From contig JAEZZE010000451.1 of the NCBI GenBank assembly GCA_023418755.1, positions 1 to 6,669 of the forward strand: DNA of 6,669 nt. The letters run 5' to 3'. This DNA comes from Bacillota bacterium. Its GTDB lineage: Bacteria > Bacillota > Bacilli > Paenibacillales > Paenibacillaceae. The notes under the pieces are model-generated. The model was not told the origin of the DNA and made no database searches. It saw only the letters and a program-made list of their open reading frames with translations. Position numbers and translations under genes: made by a program. The first letter of the stretch is position 1. Each line of letters starts with the position of its first letter. This document shows positions 6,408 through 6,669 of this stretch, piece after piece.

Positions 6408-6669
6408 TTAGTCGATCTTTTTCTTTCGGAATGGCCTAGCGATTCGGAGTCCGATCAAGGCGATCAGCGCCAGCGCCATGTAGAAGGTCGAAGTGGTGCC
6501 GCTGTCGCCTGTTTTCGGAACATCGTCCAGCTCGTCATCTTCAGGCGGCCGGGCATCAATTCCGTCGCCATTTCCGTTGTTGCCGCCAGGCGGATTGACA
6601 TTGTCGGGTCCGTTGTTGTTGCCGCCGGGCGGAATGCCGTTGTCGGGTCCGTTGTTGTTGCCGTCGGGC
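6408..6669 (-). CDS. Cell-wall-anchored surface protein with VPKTG sorting signal (3' end only)
   Basis: Only the last 86 codons are in the window; the gene continues past 6669. The visible part opens with an Asn/Gly/Pro/Asp-rich repeat region (such as NNNGPDNGIPPGG), typical of a flexible wall-spanning stalk. An acidic stretch (PPEDDELDD) follows. Then comes a complete sorting signal: VPKTGDSG, a hydrophobic helix (FYMALALIALIGL), and a positive tail RIARPFRKKKID before TAA at 6408-6410. This is the standard tripartite LPXTG-like layout with Val in place of Leu. The class B sortase gene begins 20 nt downstream and is the likely processing enzyme. The N-terminal domains that would tell its role are missing. 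Confidence 0.9.
   Translation of the reverse strand, partial: PDGNNNGPDNGIPPGGNNNGPDNVNPPGGNNGNGDGIDARPPEDDELDDVPKTGDSGTTSTFYMALALIALIGLRIARPFRKKKID
6562..6669 (-). repeat. 39-nt tandem repeats in the surface protein stalk
   Basis: A 39-nt unit at 6601-6639 recurs from 6640 to the window edge (30 nt visible, one mismatch), and a more diverged copy sits at 6562-6600. Each unit encodes 13 residues of the type PPGGNNNGPDN plus two variable residues. The array runs out of the window, so the copy number is unknown. Confidence 0.85.

Noticed and set aside
5890..6411. Several + strand open frames opposite the sortase gene
   Set aside because: They are antisense to a complete sortase with all catalytic residues and lack any recognisable domain.

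Overview
The window looks like chromosomal DNA of a moderately GC-rich, endospore-former-type Firmicute, most likely a Paenibacillus/Cohnella relative. The reasons are strong AGGAGG-like ribosome binding sites, sigma-A-type promoters, intrinsic terminators with U-runs, a VanZ-RDD membrane protein, and a class B sortase beside a cell-wall-anchored protein. The genus is an inference from style; no rRNA or marker gene is present.

Region 1 (1-2149, + strand) is the end of an iron-siderophore/heme/B12-type ABC importer operon. It holds a possible tail of an upstream gene (3-32), then two FecCD-family permeases (29-1036 and 1033-2043) joined by a 4-nt ATGA overlap. The pair should form the heterodimeric membrane channel. 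A strong intrinsic terminator (2100-2149) follows.

Region 2 (2120-4945, - strand) has a VanZ-RDD membrane protein whose last codons lie inside that + strand terminator. Upstream of it is a 14-TM DHA2-type multidrug efflux pump. Each gene has its own recognisable sigma-A promoter.

Region 3 (about 4946-5490) is a divergent control region followed by a + strand relic of an IS1595-family transposase. The relic keeps the zinc ribbon and helix-turn-helix but lacks the whole DDE catalytic domain. A near-perfect 14-bp inverted repeat brackets the -10 box of the relic's promoter and resembles a TetR-type operator. No TetR gene is in the window; the relic sits where one would be expected beside such a pump.

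Region 4 (5491-6669, - strand) is a surface-anchoring operon. A cell-wall protein (3' end only) carries 13-residue Asn/Gly/Pro-rich repeats and a VPKTG sorting signal. Twenty bases downstream is a class B sortase, then an intrinsic terminator. The natural reading is a dedicated sortase-substrate pair.

No tRNA, rRNA, CRISPR array or complete mobile element was seen. The least explained part is the operator/transposase-relic region at 4970-5490.
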